The notes below the pieces were generated by a model, which worked only from the letters and a program-made list of their open reading frames with translations, did no database searches and had not been told where the DNA came from. A stretch of 40,609 nt of DNA from a virus, in the IMG/VR virus record IMGVR_UViG_3300042691_020057, positions 1-40,609 of that record. The stretch is one strand, 5' to 3'. Position numbers and translations under genes: made by a program. Positions 1-6,125 of this stretch are shown one piece after another (the first letter of the stretch is position 1; each line of letters starts with the position of its first letter).

Positions 1-69
1 AAAAAAAAAATAACGCTGAAAGCCGCATTAATAAAGAGGTTCTGTATAAGGCCTCTTTTTTTTTATATT
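1..69. repeat. Direct terminal repeat, copy 1 (circular junction)
   Basis: These 69 bases are identical to 40541-40609. An exact repeat at both ends of a contig is the usual sign of a circular or circularly permuted genome with one overlap left in the assembly. The repeat holds an A-run and the terminator of the gene ending at 40541, so it is continuous with the end of the map. It could be a real short terminal repeat, but the coincidence with the contig ends favours an assembly overlap. Confidence 0.9.
33..68 (+). terminator. Rho-independent terminator of the last early unit
   Basis: AAAGAGG (33-39) pairs with CCTCTTT (52-58) and is followed by a run of T. On the circular map it lies about 30 nt downstream of the gene ending at 40541, and the next promoter starts at 85, so it separates two transcription units. 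The same terminator is present at 40573-40608. Confidence 0.85.
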
Positions 70-84
70 TTTTTTATGAAAAAG

Positions 85-115
85 TTTGCGAATTCAAAAA
101 GTCTTTTTACATTTG
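85..115 (+). promoter_or_regulatory. Bacteroidota-type promoter
   Basis: TTTG at 85-88, 19 bp, then TACATTTG at 108-115. This matches the -33 TTTG and -7 TAnnTTTG elements used by the primary sigma factor of Bacteroidota. It leaves a leader of about 25-30 nt before the ATG at 148. Confidence 0.85.
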
Positions 116-147
116 TCAAACGAAACAACTAAAAAACTCTAAGCCCT

Positions 148-369
148 ATGGAAACTCTAAACAACCAATTCGAGAACCTAAGAAAAGCAAACTTTAACCT
201 TAACTATTTTTATAACGTAACTCTAACGGAGTACAAAATAAAACTGCAAGGTGCGTTAACGAGCGACACGCGTAAATACTGCGAAAGCCTTGGTTTTAAA
301 TTCGAACTCTGTGAAGCCGATTGGTTAAAGGCTGCTAAAGATAACGTAGAAATAATTTTAACTTTCTAA
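148..369 (+). CDS. Hypothetical early protein (73 aa)
   Basis: I do not recognise the family. The gene follows a clear promoter and starts METLNN, the same ATGGAAAC opening seen in other promoter-proximal genes of this phage (1216, 34385, 39966). The protein is soluble and mixed in charge, with no signal peptide or membrane segment. A GC-rich hairpin follows directly. Its place in a promoter-led unit of tiny genes suggests an early host-takeover or counter-defence protein, which is inference. Confidence 0.7.
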   Translation: METLNNQFENLRKANFNLNYFYNVTLTEYKIKLQGALTSDTRKYCESLGFKFELCEADWLKAAKDNVEIILTF

Positions 370-376
370 CTAAACC

Positions 377-396
377 GGGGGCTTAACCGCCCCCTT
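377..396 (+). terminator. GC-rich hairpin after first early gene
   Basis: GGGGGC (377-382), loop TTAACC, GCCCCC (389-394), then TT CCCC TTATTTT. The T-run is weak, so it may be a partial terminator or attenuator that lets some transcription reach the next two genes. Confidence 0.6.
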
Positions 397-427
397 CCCC
401 TTATTTTAAAACCTGTAAAACTTCAAT

Positions 428-733
428 ATGAAAACGACAGAAGCAACAAAGTACATAAACGAGTATATAGGAGCTACTATATACTGTAAAGGTGGAGTAG
501 CACTACTACACGGCTGCATAGTAAACGAAACCGCTAAAGCGGTTAAGATAGACTACTCTATAGAGCCTGTATTCGCCTCCGGCTGCGCGGCCAATATTAA
601 CTACGACCGTACAGCGTGGATACCGAAAAGCCAAGTTAAAGCCGTGTTAATAGACGGTACTACAAGTGCCACTCTCGAAATAACAGCGTGGTTCGCTAAT
701 AACGCTATGAAGTCATACAGAAAGAGCATATGA
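428..733 (+). CDS. Hypothetical early protein (101 aa)
   Basis: No family recognised. It starts at the ATG at 428, after an A-rich leader and the GC-rich hairpin. Its stop region overlaps the next start by 4 nt (ATGA), so the two are translationally coupled. The sequence is mostly short hydrophobic strands (IYCKGGVALLHG, VKAVLIDG), giving a small mainly-beta fold, with no membrane segment. Function unknown. Confidence 0.65.
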   Translation: MKTTEATKYINEYIGATIYCKGGVALLHGCIVNETAKAVKIDYSIEPVFASGCAANINYDRTAWIPKSQVKAVLIDGTTSATLEITAWFANNAMKSYRKSI

Positions 734-1020
734 GCCTGTTTACCTACTTAACTCCTATAGAACGGCAGGCCGTTTTAAGAGAGTACATTAAAACGTATAA
801 GCCGTTTTTTTACCGGGTGGACTGCTTAACAGGTACGTTCTATATATACGAGGAAATACTTATAACGTTAGAGCAGGACTACCCCGGAGTGTCTACGCTT
901 ATTACCACGGTATACGTTCTAAACGGGGAGCACTACGTACCTAACCAATTATTAAAAAGGCTACTTAGTCCGGAGCAGTACAGAGGCGTAACAGGTATGT
1001 GCATAGCTACCGTTTTTTAA
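730..1020 (+). CDS. Hypothetical early protein (96 aa)
   Basis: Coupled to the preceding gene through an ATGA overlap. It is rich in aromatic residues (YLTPIERQ, YKPFFYRVD). No domain or membrane helix is recognised. It ends a two-gene unit that is followed by tandem hairpins at 1037-1107. Function unknown. Confidence 0.6.
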   Translation: MSLFTYLTPIERQAVLREYIKTYKPFFYRVDCLTGTFYIYEEILITLEQDYPGVSTLITTVYVLNGEHYVPNQLLKRLLSPEQYRGVTGMCIATVF

Positions 1021-1036
1021 TAGGCGAACTATAAAG

Positions 1037-1107
1037 GTCGGAAACTATAAATAAGTAATAAAACTCCGACTTTCTATAATAAGGGGGAAATTATAAACCC
1101 CCTTATT
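1037..1107 (+). terminator. Tandem hairpins ending the first early block
   Basis: Two hairpins lie in the 195-nt gap between genes. The first pairs GTCGGA (1037-1042) with TCCGAC (1065-1070) and is followed by TTTCT. The second is a perfect 10-bp stem, AATAAGGGGG (1078-1087) with CCCCCTTATT (1098-1107). A new promoter follows at 1163, so this is a transcription boundary. Confidence 0.75.
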
Positions 1108-1162
1108 ATTCCCCTTATTATTTGGCCCTCCAAAAAAAAAATAAAAAAAAGCTTAGAAAAAG

Positions 1163-1193
1163 TTTGCGAATTCAAAAAGTGTTTCTATATTTG
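1163..1193 (+). promoter_or_regulatory. Bacteroidota-type promoter
   Basis: TTTG 1163-1166, 19 bp, TATATTTG 1186-1193. The block from AAAAAGTTTGCGAATTC onward nearly repeats the promoter at 85-115, so the two early promoters look like duplicated cassettes. The leader before the ATG at 1216 is about 20 nt. Confidence 0.88.
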
Positions 1194-1215
1194 CTGAACA
1201 ATAAACGAAAGCACT

Positions 1216-1509
1216 ATGGAAACCGCAACACAAATTCTACAGCAATTAGGAGGTAATAAATTTACCGCTATGACAGGTTCGTATAACTACGTAGCCACTA
1301 ATAACGGCCTACGAATGAGCCTACGCAGAAACAAAGTACAGGCTAAACAGTTAAGCATAGAGCTTAACAGCTTAGACTTATACGACGTACATTTTTATAC
1401 GTTCGACAGCGCGTTTAATATTAAGACTAAAGCTAAGTACGAAAATGTATACTCCGATATGCTACAGGATATATTCACAAAAGTAACCGGGCTCTATACG
1501 AGCTTATAA
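1216..1509 (+). CDS. Hypothetical early protein (97 aa)
   Basis: First gene of the second early unit, opening METATQ after a strong promoter and an A-rich leader. No domain recognised. It is soluble and fairly basic in the middle, without cysteines. It has the look of small host-takeover proteins encoded by early phage genes, but that rests only on position. Confidence 0.65.
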   Translation: METATQILQQLGGNKFTAMTGSYNYVATNNGLRMSLRRNKVQAKQLSIELNSLDLYDVHFYTFDSAFNIKTKAKYENVYSDMLQDIFTKVTGLYTSL

Positions 1510-1534
1510 TAAAAACCCTTAAACACAAAGCAAA

Positions 1535-1699
1535 ATGGAAACTACACTAAACACCGGAGAACAAAATATTTATAATGGAGTATTCGAGGACGCTATAGAG
1601 CGCGGCTGCACAGAGGCGCAAGCTAAAGCACAGGCAGAGAGGCGCATTAAGGAAATACGGGAATTTCAGTTAGAAATGATTAAAGCTTGGACTAAGTAA
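1535..1699 (+). CDS. Small hypothetical helical protein (54 aa)
   Basis: A short gene between two larger ones, with ATG at 1535 (METTLNTGEQ) and TAA at 1697-1699. The leader AAACACAAAGCAAA resembles those of other early genes, and the first codons repeat the MET(T) opening. The second half is one charged amphipathic helix (AQAKAQAERRIKEIREFQ). Function unknown. Tight packing with its neighbours supports it as a real gene. Confidence 0.55.
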   Translation: METTLNTGEQNIYNGVFEDAIERGCTEAQAKAQAERRIKEIREFQLEMIKAWTK

Positions 1700-1711
1700 T
1701 AAAGTATAGAT

Positions 1712-1951
1712 ATGGCACGTGACTACACCACTATAATAGAACTCGAGGACGCAAAGCTCCGGGTAGAGTACAGCTACGAACCTTTCGACAGCTACGAATA
1801 CAGCCAAACGGGGCACGGTGGCGGTATAGAGATATACAAAATTACAGCGGCAGACAAAGAGCAGGACTTATCCTGTCTGTTAATGCTTAATTCAGCATAT
1901 ACGACTATAGAAGAGCGAATATTAGAAATGCACGAAAACGAGTATGAATAA
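1712..1951 (+). CDS. Hypothetical acidic protein (79 aa)
   Basis: Strongly acidic and tyrosine-rich (RVEYSYEPFDSYEYSQTG), ending with EERILEMHENEYE. Such highly acidic small early proteins are sometimes DNA mimics that block host DNA-binding enzymes; here this is only a possibility from composition. It overlaps the next start by 8 nt. No family recognised. Confidence 0.6.
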   Translation: MARDYTTIIELEDAKLRVEYSYEPFDSYEYSQTGHGGGIEIYKITAADKEQDLSCLLMLNSAYTTIEERILEMHENEYE

Positions 1952-2141
1952 GCCGGAAAAAAGATACGTTGTCACTCTACAGCTATACGTGTGGAGTGAC
2001 AGCCCTAAGGGGGCTATATTAGAGGGGCAGCGAATAGCTATGGAGCTCGATACTAAATTCGATAATAACGCAGGCATTATAGAGGTACACGAACAGGAAT
2101 TCGGTAGACTATGCAGCACGAAGATATACCCGGAAAGCTAA
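1944..2141 (+). CDS. Hypothetical protein (65 aa)
   Basis: Overlaps the previous gene by 8 nt and the next by 31 nt, typical of tightly packed phage genes. A YVVTLQLYVWSDSPKGA strand pair is followed by a helix (GQRIAMELDTKF), a beta-beta-alpha arrangement. No family recognised and no membrane segment. Confidence 0.55.
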   Translation: MNKPEKRYVVTLQLYVWSDSPKGAILEGQRIAMELDTKFDNNAGIIEVHEQEFGRLCSTKIYPES

Positions 2142-2371
2142 TAGAGTTTCTGCGTGAACATTCTATAGAAATAGACGGGCCTATAAAAGTAGGCTGTAAA
2201 ACGTATTACGAGCCAAATAAGAGCCGTATTACTATATATGGCATACTAACTACCTTAAACAGTAATTCGAGCGCATACAGAGCCTATGTCGCTTTGGGCC
2301 TCGAATTACTTAGAGACTGCAAAAGGAACGGAGCGCGGTTTATTAAGGGCGAACCCTTGGACGGCATATAA
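2111..2371 (+). CDS. Hypothetical protein (86 aa)
   Basis: Starts inside the previous gene (31-nt overlap). The C-terminal half has a helix (AYRAYVALGLELLRDCKRNG) that could mediate dimerisation. No domain recognised. It is the last gene before a separate, possibly leaderless promoter at 2411. Confidence 0.55.
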   Translation: MQHEDIPGKLIEFLREHSIEIDGPIKVGCKTYYEPNKSRITIYGILTTLNSNSSAYRAYVALGLELLRDCKRNGARFIKGEPLDGI

Positions 2372-2386
2372 TATTTTGCCGAATAG

Positions 2387-2418
2387 CTGCAAACTATTTC
2401 AAAAACTTACTATATTTG
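2387..2418 (+). promoter_or_regulatory. Promoter ending 4 nt before a start codon
   Basis: TATATTTG at 2411-2418 is a perfect -7 element. The -33 position holds only CTGC (2387-2390). The G of the -7 element is 4 nt before the ATG at 2423, so the transcript would begin at or within a few bases of the start codon. The same spacing recurs at 3002 and 22937. Confidence 0.65.
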
Positions 2419-2422
2419 CCAA

Positions 2423-2662
2423 ATGAAAAGCACAGAACAAAGAGACCGTAAGCCGGGTAGCGGAGGCAAGCGTAGTAATTCGGGCCGTACACCAAAGTAC
2501 AGCGAAAAAACGGGTACTATAGCCTTTCGAGTGCCTATTAGTCATATACCCCAAATACAGGAACTCGTAGCCAAATACCTTTCGAAGGTTAAACTTAAAG
2601 CGAAAAAAAGTGGAAAACGTACTAATAGTGCCCTGCTCGATAGAGAGCATATCGACTCGTAG
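2423..2662 (+). CDS. Small basic DNA-binding-like protein (79 aa)
   Basis: The N-terminal region is a glycine/arginine tail (RKPGSGGKRSNSGRTPKYSE, residues 9-28) followed by TGTIAFRVPISHIPQIQELV. An AGAGRP-like linker plus a strand-helix pair beginning with RVP is common in small phage and bacterial DNA-binding proteins of ribbon-helix-helix type. The likely role is a small regulator. The assignment rests on motif resemblance alone. The gene appears to be transcribed almost leaderless from 2411-2418. Confidence 0.6.
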   Translation: MKSTEQRDRKPGSGGKRSNSGRTPKYSEKTGTIAFRVPISHIPQIQELVAKYLSKVKLKAKKSGKRTNSALLDREHIDS

Positions 2663-2990
2663 AGATAAGACTCTTAAGGTTGTAATAGGGACACAGGAAC
2701 TAAGCCCTAATAAGGTAACTGAGTTAATGACGCAATGGAGCAACGGGTACGGAGTTATGTCCTTTAAGGGTAGCACGTTTACCGGAGCAGAAGTAGAGGT
2801 ATTAAAAGATATAAAGCTCGATGCAGAAGAGTTAGGCTCTAAAACACCCTCGCAGCGTTTGCGCTCGACTCTGTACGTCCTTTATGAGCGAAACCCGGAG
2901 GGGTATAAGGACTTTACCTCTTATTATATTTCGGCTATGGAGCGCATTATATCTATGGTAAGAAAAAAAATAGAGGCTTACGACATTTGA
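2610..2990 (+). CDS. Hypothetical protein (126 aa)
   Basis: Starts with GTG at 2610 after GCGAAAAAAA, overlapping the previous gene by 53 nt. The C-terminal half is helical (QRLRSTLYVLYERNPEGYKD and AMERIISMVRKKIEAYD). Its position after a small DNA-binding-like protein suggests a cotranscribed accessory factor. No family recognised. A later start is possible, but the next in-frame ATG would remove a third of the protein. Confidence 0.55.
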   Translation: MENVLIVPCSIESISTRRDKTLKVVIGTQELSPNKVTELMTQWSNGYGVMSFKGSTFTGAEVEVLKDIKLDAEELGSKTPSQRLRSTLYVLYERNPEGYKDFTSYYISAMERIISMVRKKIEAYDI

Positions 2991-3009
2991 AAAAGTTTAC
3001 GTATATTTG
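2979..3009 (+). promoter_or_regulatory. Promoter ending 4 nt before a start codon
   Basis: TATATTTG at 3002-3009, with ATG at 3014, exactly 4 nt after the final G as at 2411/2423. The -33 region is degenerate; a TTTG occurs nearer at 2986-2989. This geometry argues that translation starts at 3014 and not at the in-frame TTG at 2987, which lies inside the promoter. Confidence 0.6.
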
Positions 3010-3013
3010 CCAT

Positions 3014-3406
3014 ATGGAAAATTTTAGAAAATACTACAGCCGTTTAAAGGCAGGCATATGCTTTGAGCAGCAAACAAACACGGACGTTTTAGAAATGTGG
3101 GTATGCAACGAATTAGAGCCGTACGAATACCTAATAAAGCTTAATAAAGCGGAATTAGAGGTATATTCACAAAGGGCTTTAGCTATAGAGAATTGGAGTC
3201 CGGCTGAATTAGGCATAGTTCGGGTATACGAGGGGTATACGAATAAAAAAGAGGAAGCAAGCTATTTATTAGACGTAGCGCATAATAGCAAGTATTACGG
3301 CCTTTGGATATACGAAAGTGAATTAAACAGCGCAAAAGTCCCAAAGGGGGACGAAAGCCTCTTAATAGAGGCTATAAACCTAAGTAACGAAAAAGTAACC
3401 GAATGA
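3014..3406 (+). CDS. Hypothetical protein (130 aa)
   Basis: Begins MENFRKYYSRL. I chose ATG 3014 over TTG 2987 because the promoter core lies between them. It contains two sulfur residues near the N-terminus (AGICFEQQ) and an acidic C-terminus. No domain recognised. It overlaps the following ParB-like gene by 4 nt, so it may be the first gene of the 3014-7895 operon and could belong to that system. Confidence 0.6.
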   Translation: MENFRKYYSRLKAGICFEQQTNTDVLEMWVCNELEPYEYLIKLNKAELEVYSQRALAIENWSPAELGIVRVYEGYTNKKEEASYLLDVAHNSKYYGLWIYESELNSAKVPKGDESLLIEAINLSNEKVTE

Positions 3407-4023
3407 AAATAGAAACCTTAAAAATATCGGATATAAAGCCGAACGAAAACAACCCACGTACAATTCGAGACGAAAAGTATAATAAGCTTTTGCAGTCTAT
3501 AAAGGACTTCCCCGAAATGCTTAAGCTTCGGCCTATAGTCCTTAATTCGGACTATGTCGTTATAGGTGGAAATATGCGCTATAAAGCCTGCAAAGAGGCA
3601 GGGCTTAAGGAAGTGCCTGTTATTATAGCTAAACAGTTAACTCCGGAGCAAGAAAGGGAGTTCGCTATTAAGGATAATATTTCTAACGGGGATTGGAATT
3701 GGAGCGCATTATTAGAGGGGTGGGATAGCACAGAGCTTGTAGGTTGGGGTTTCGATAGCTATTCATTCTCTACCGTAGAAACTGTTTTTGGTGGCTTTAA
3801 GGACGAAGAGGAGGAGGGGACAGATACACCGTTAGCGGAAATAAGCTACTCCGACGAACCTAAGATTACAGATAACGGGTATGTCCGCTACGAAATAGTA
3901 CTTAAAGAGGAAGATAAAAAGCTTTTAAACTCAGTCGTTAACAGCGTTAAGAAAACAATGCAGTATACTAACGCGGAGGCCTTAATGCATATAATAAGAG
4001 CTTATAAAGCACAGGGTAAATGA
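3403..4023 (+). CDS. ParB/Srx-fold nuclease-like domain protein (206 aa)
   Basis: Residues 1-90 form a ParB N-terminal (ParB/sulfiredoxin fold) domain: ISDIKPNENNPRTI, then PIVLNSDYVVIGGNMRYKAC with the GGxxRxxA-type nucleotide-binding box, then EVPVIIAKQLTPEQEREF. In many phages this domain is fused to a DNA methyltransferase. Here it is followed only by a short WNWSALLEGWDSTELVGWGF segment, an acidic linker (DEEEEGTD) and a C-terminal helical region, with no SAM motif or DPPY. It opens the six-gene cassette ended by a second ParB-like protein at 7374. It may bind CTP/ATP or guide the cassette to a substrate, which is inference. Confidence 0.85.
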   Translation: MKIETLKISDIKPNENNPRTIRDEKYNKLLQSIKDFPEMLKLRPIVLNSDYVVIGGNMRYKACKEAGLKEVPVIIAKQLTPEQEREFAIKDNISNGDWNWSALLEGWDSTELVGWGFDSYSFSTVETVFGGFKDEEEEGTDTPLAEISYSDEPKITDNGYVRYEIVLKEEDKKLLNSVVNSVKKTMQYTNAEALMHIIRAYKAQGK

Positions 4024-4829
4024 AAAACGAGAATAACTCTTTCCTCGTTTTCGATAAGTCGGAAACGGGTTTATTATATAACGACGAAAGTAACCCGTTA
4101 TACCCTATCCGGTATTACAACGTAGTTAATTCGGAGGGCTCGTATGGGCTTTATAAGAGCGGTTGCAGCTACTTTGGCTACGTCTATAATGGTAGCGTGG
4201 TACTTAGCACAGAAAAAAGGCCTGTGCAGGGGCTTTCTAAAGGTATGTACTTTTCCCTTTCAGAACCTTTCGAGATTTTAAACTATACCGCATATGGCTC
4301 TTTAATAGTCGTAGAGGTGTTAAATACAGCCGGGGCATACCAAAGTACCACCTATAGCTCTATGTACGCTGTAGGAGGCCCTATAGAAAAAATAGGACGG
4401 TTAAAATATATAGACGGCTGTACAGACAGTTTATTAATACCTCCGGTAAAGAAAGGAAACCCCTGTTTAAACCACTTGCATTTCCCTCCCGGAATAGACC
4501 AAACGCAGCACACCCACCCCTCTCATAGAATTGGTATAGTGGCAGGGGGTAATGGGGAATGTATTACCCCGTTCGGCAGTATGCCGCTAACGGAGGGAAC
4601 TATTTTTATTATTAAAGCGTGGGACGGTAGCACGTACTCCACAGGCGAAAGCGGCAGAGAATACCCTATAGGCCAACACGCCTTTAGGACCTTTGAAAAC
4701 ACTATGGACGTAATAGCCTTTCACCCGGACAGCGACTTTGGACCTACAGACGAAGCCCACCCTATGATAAACAGAACTATAGTAGAGGGTATTTCCGCTT
4801 CATTAATAGACTCTATTAGGACGAAATAA
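4020..4829 (+). CDS. Cupin-fold protein (269 aa)
   Basis: The C-terminal half is cupin-like: HLHFPPGIDQTQHTHPSHRI (residues 152-171) provides the HxH metal motif, followed by GIVAGGNGECITPFG, an EGTIFIIKA strand, and later histidines H220 and H235. The N-terminal half (residues 45-105) reads like a second beta-barrel without the histidines, so this may be a bicupin with one metal site. It overlaps the ParB gene by 4 nt and the PP-loop gene by 1 nt, so it is coupled to both. Cupins include dioxygenases, isomerases and sugar-modifying enzymes; the substrate cannot be told from sequence. Confidence 0.75.
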   Translation: MKNENNSFLVFDKSETGLLYNDESNPLYPIRYYNVVNSEGSYGLYKSGCSYFGYVYNGSVVLSTEKRPVQGLSKGMYFSLSEPFEILNYTAYGSLIVVEVLNTAGAYQSTTYSSMYAVGGPIEKIGRLKYIDGCTDSLLIPPVKKGNPCLNHLHFPPGIDQTQHTHPSHRIGIVAGGNGECITPFGSMPLTEGTIFIIKAWDGSTYSTGESGREYPIGQHAFRTFENTMDVIAFHPDSDFGPTDEAHPMINRTIVEGISASLIDSIRTK

Positions 4830-5608
4830 TGCTACGCGTTAAACAGGGAGAAAATAACGAGAGGTTTCTACGCACAGAGGCTGAGATACGCAGTATAATA
4901 AGCTTTGGTAGTATAAACAACCTAATAGATGCTACGGTAGAGGACATTAAAAAAAACCTTAAGGGCCGCTATGGCCTTGCGTGGAGTGGAGGTAAGGACA
5001 GCGTAGTATTAGATTTCGTATGTAAGAAAGTCGGAAATTACCCGTCCTGTATAGGTATGACAGACGAACTCGAATACCCGGAATTTTTAAGGTTTGTTAC
5101 TGAAAATATGCCCTCCGATTTAGTGGTGTATAATTCGGGGCATACTTTAAAATGGCTCTCAGAGAACGAAAGTTGGCTATTTCCCAAAACCGGGGAACAG
5201 GCGGCTAAATGGTTTAAGGCCGTTCAGCATAACGCACAGAATAAGTTTTACTCAGATAAGCGTTTAGACCTAATATTAACCGGGAGACGCATATTAGATA
5301 AAAACTTTTGCGGTACTAACGGGAAGTACTTAAACAAGTCTACCGGAGTAGTTCGGTATTCGCCCCTATACAAGTGGACGCACGAAGAGATTTTAGCCTG
5401 TATGTCGTATTACAACCTGCCCCGTGCACCTTTCTATAGTTGGCCTAATGGGTTTATAGTAGGTAGCGGAAGTTGGGCCGCGAGGCAATGGACCGGAAGC
5501 GTAGAGGCTGCGTGGTCGGAAGTTTATTCTATAGACTCTACCGTAGTATTAAAGGCCTCAGAATACATTAAAAGCGCGAAAGACTATGTGCGGACTTTGG
5601 GGGTTTGA
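4829..5608 (+). CDS. PP-loop ATPase, PAPS reductase-like (259 aa)
   Basis: GLAWSGGKDSVVLDFV carries the PP-loop SGGKDS at residues 53-58, which binds ATP and adenylates substrates in N-type ATP pyrophosphatases. The later segments LILTGRRILDKNFC and VVRYSPLYKWTHEEILACM, followed by NLPRAPFY, match the PAPS reductase/DndC arrangement. It starts at the TAATG junction with the cupin gene and overlaps the class II amidotransferase gene by 23 nt. A PP-loop ATPase coupled to a glutaminase recalls asparagine synthetase B and Gat-QueC, where ammonia from glutamine amidates an adenylated carboxylate. The substrate here is unknown; sulfur transfer is an alternative. Confidence 0.85.
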   Translation: MLRVKQGENNERFLRTEAEIRSIISFGSINNLIDATVEDIKKNLKGRYGLAWSGGKDSVVLDFVCKKVGNYPSCIGMTDELEYPEFLRFVTENMPSDLVVYNSGHTLKWLSENESWLFPKTGEQAAKWFKAVQHNAQNKFYSDKRLDLILTGRRILDKNFCGTNGKYLNKSTGVVRYSPLYKWTHEEILACMSYYNLPRAPFYSWPNGFIVGSGSWAARQWTGSVEAAWSEVYSIDSTVVLKASEYIKSAKDYVRTLGV

Positions 5609-6125
5609 GACGGTAGGAGGTAAGCCCTCTGAGTCTATTATACACGAAATAATACAAAGAGCGGACGAAAGAGGTGGACATTCGTACGGGCTGTACGCTT
5701 TAGACGGTAAGAGGAAAGCCCACGTAATAAAGGGGGAAGGTAGGGTAAATAGCTCGTATGTAATAGACCTGCTTAAAAACTGCGTTTTAGCTGTTGGCCA
5801 CAGTAGATTAGCGACCTATGGAGAACGCTCTATTAATAATACGCAGCCTTTAATATTAAAAGACTTCGTTATAGCGCATAATGGCAATATAGCGAACTAT
5901 AAAGAGATAATGTACGCTCACGGGTATATACCCACTACGGACGTAGATAGTGAAGCTATAGCGTGTTTAATGCACGAAAAAGAGCCTGTTATAAAAGGGG
6001 CGTACTTAGCGGTGGACCTTAAGAGGTTCGACGGCATTAAGTATTACTCCAACGGCTACCCGTTATACAAAACAAATATAAACGGGGTTAACTACTTTTG
6101 TTCTAAACTATGGGAAACGACTTAA
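5586..6125 (+). CDS. Class II glutamine amidotransferase domain protein (179 aa)
   Basis: Begins MCGLWGFE; removal of Met exposes Cys2 as the N-terminal nucleophile of Ntn-type glutaminases. Other conserved features are GHSRLATYG (R74), FVIAHNGNIANY (N99, G100) and TTDVDSEAIA (D121/E123), as in GlmS, PurF and AsnB. At 179 residues it is only the glutaminase domain, without the SIS or synthetase half. It overlaps PP-loop genes on both sides (23 and 16 nt), so the ammonia acceptor is probably one of those ATPases. The start is fixed by the required Met-Cys. Confidence 0.9.
   Translation: MCGLWGFETVGGKPSESIIHEIIQRADERGGHSYGLYALDGKRKAHVIKGEGRVNSSYVIDLLKNCVLAVGHSRLATYGERSINNTQPLILKDFVIAHNGNIANYKEIMYAHGYIPTTDVDSEAIACLMHEKEPVIKGAYLAVDLKRFDGIKYYSNGYPLYKTNINGVNYFCSKLWETT

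Noticed and set aside
2399-2776. Minus-strand frame of 125 aa over the small basic gene
   Set aside because: It lies fully opposite two plausible plus-strand genes and their promoter, and lacks its own promoter.
2987-3013. TTG start giving a nine-residue extension of the 3014 gene
   Set aside because: The extension is encoded by the promoter core itself (TATATTTG at 3002-3009); the ATG at 3014 has the same spacing as two other leaderless starts.
4829-6125. Complete 7-deazaguanine (preQ0) DNA modification pathway
   Set aside because: The glutaminase/PP-loop pairing recalls Gat-QueC, but there is no FolE, QueD, QueE or DpdA-like gene in the genome.
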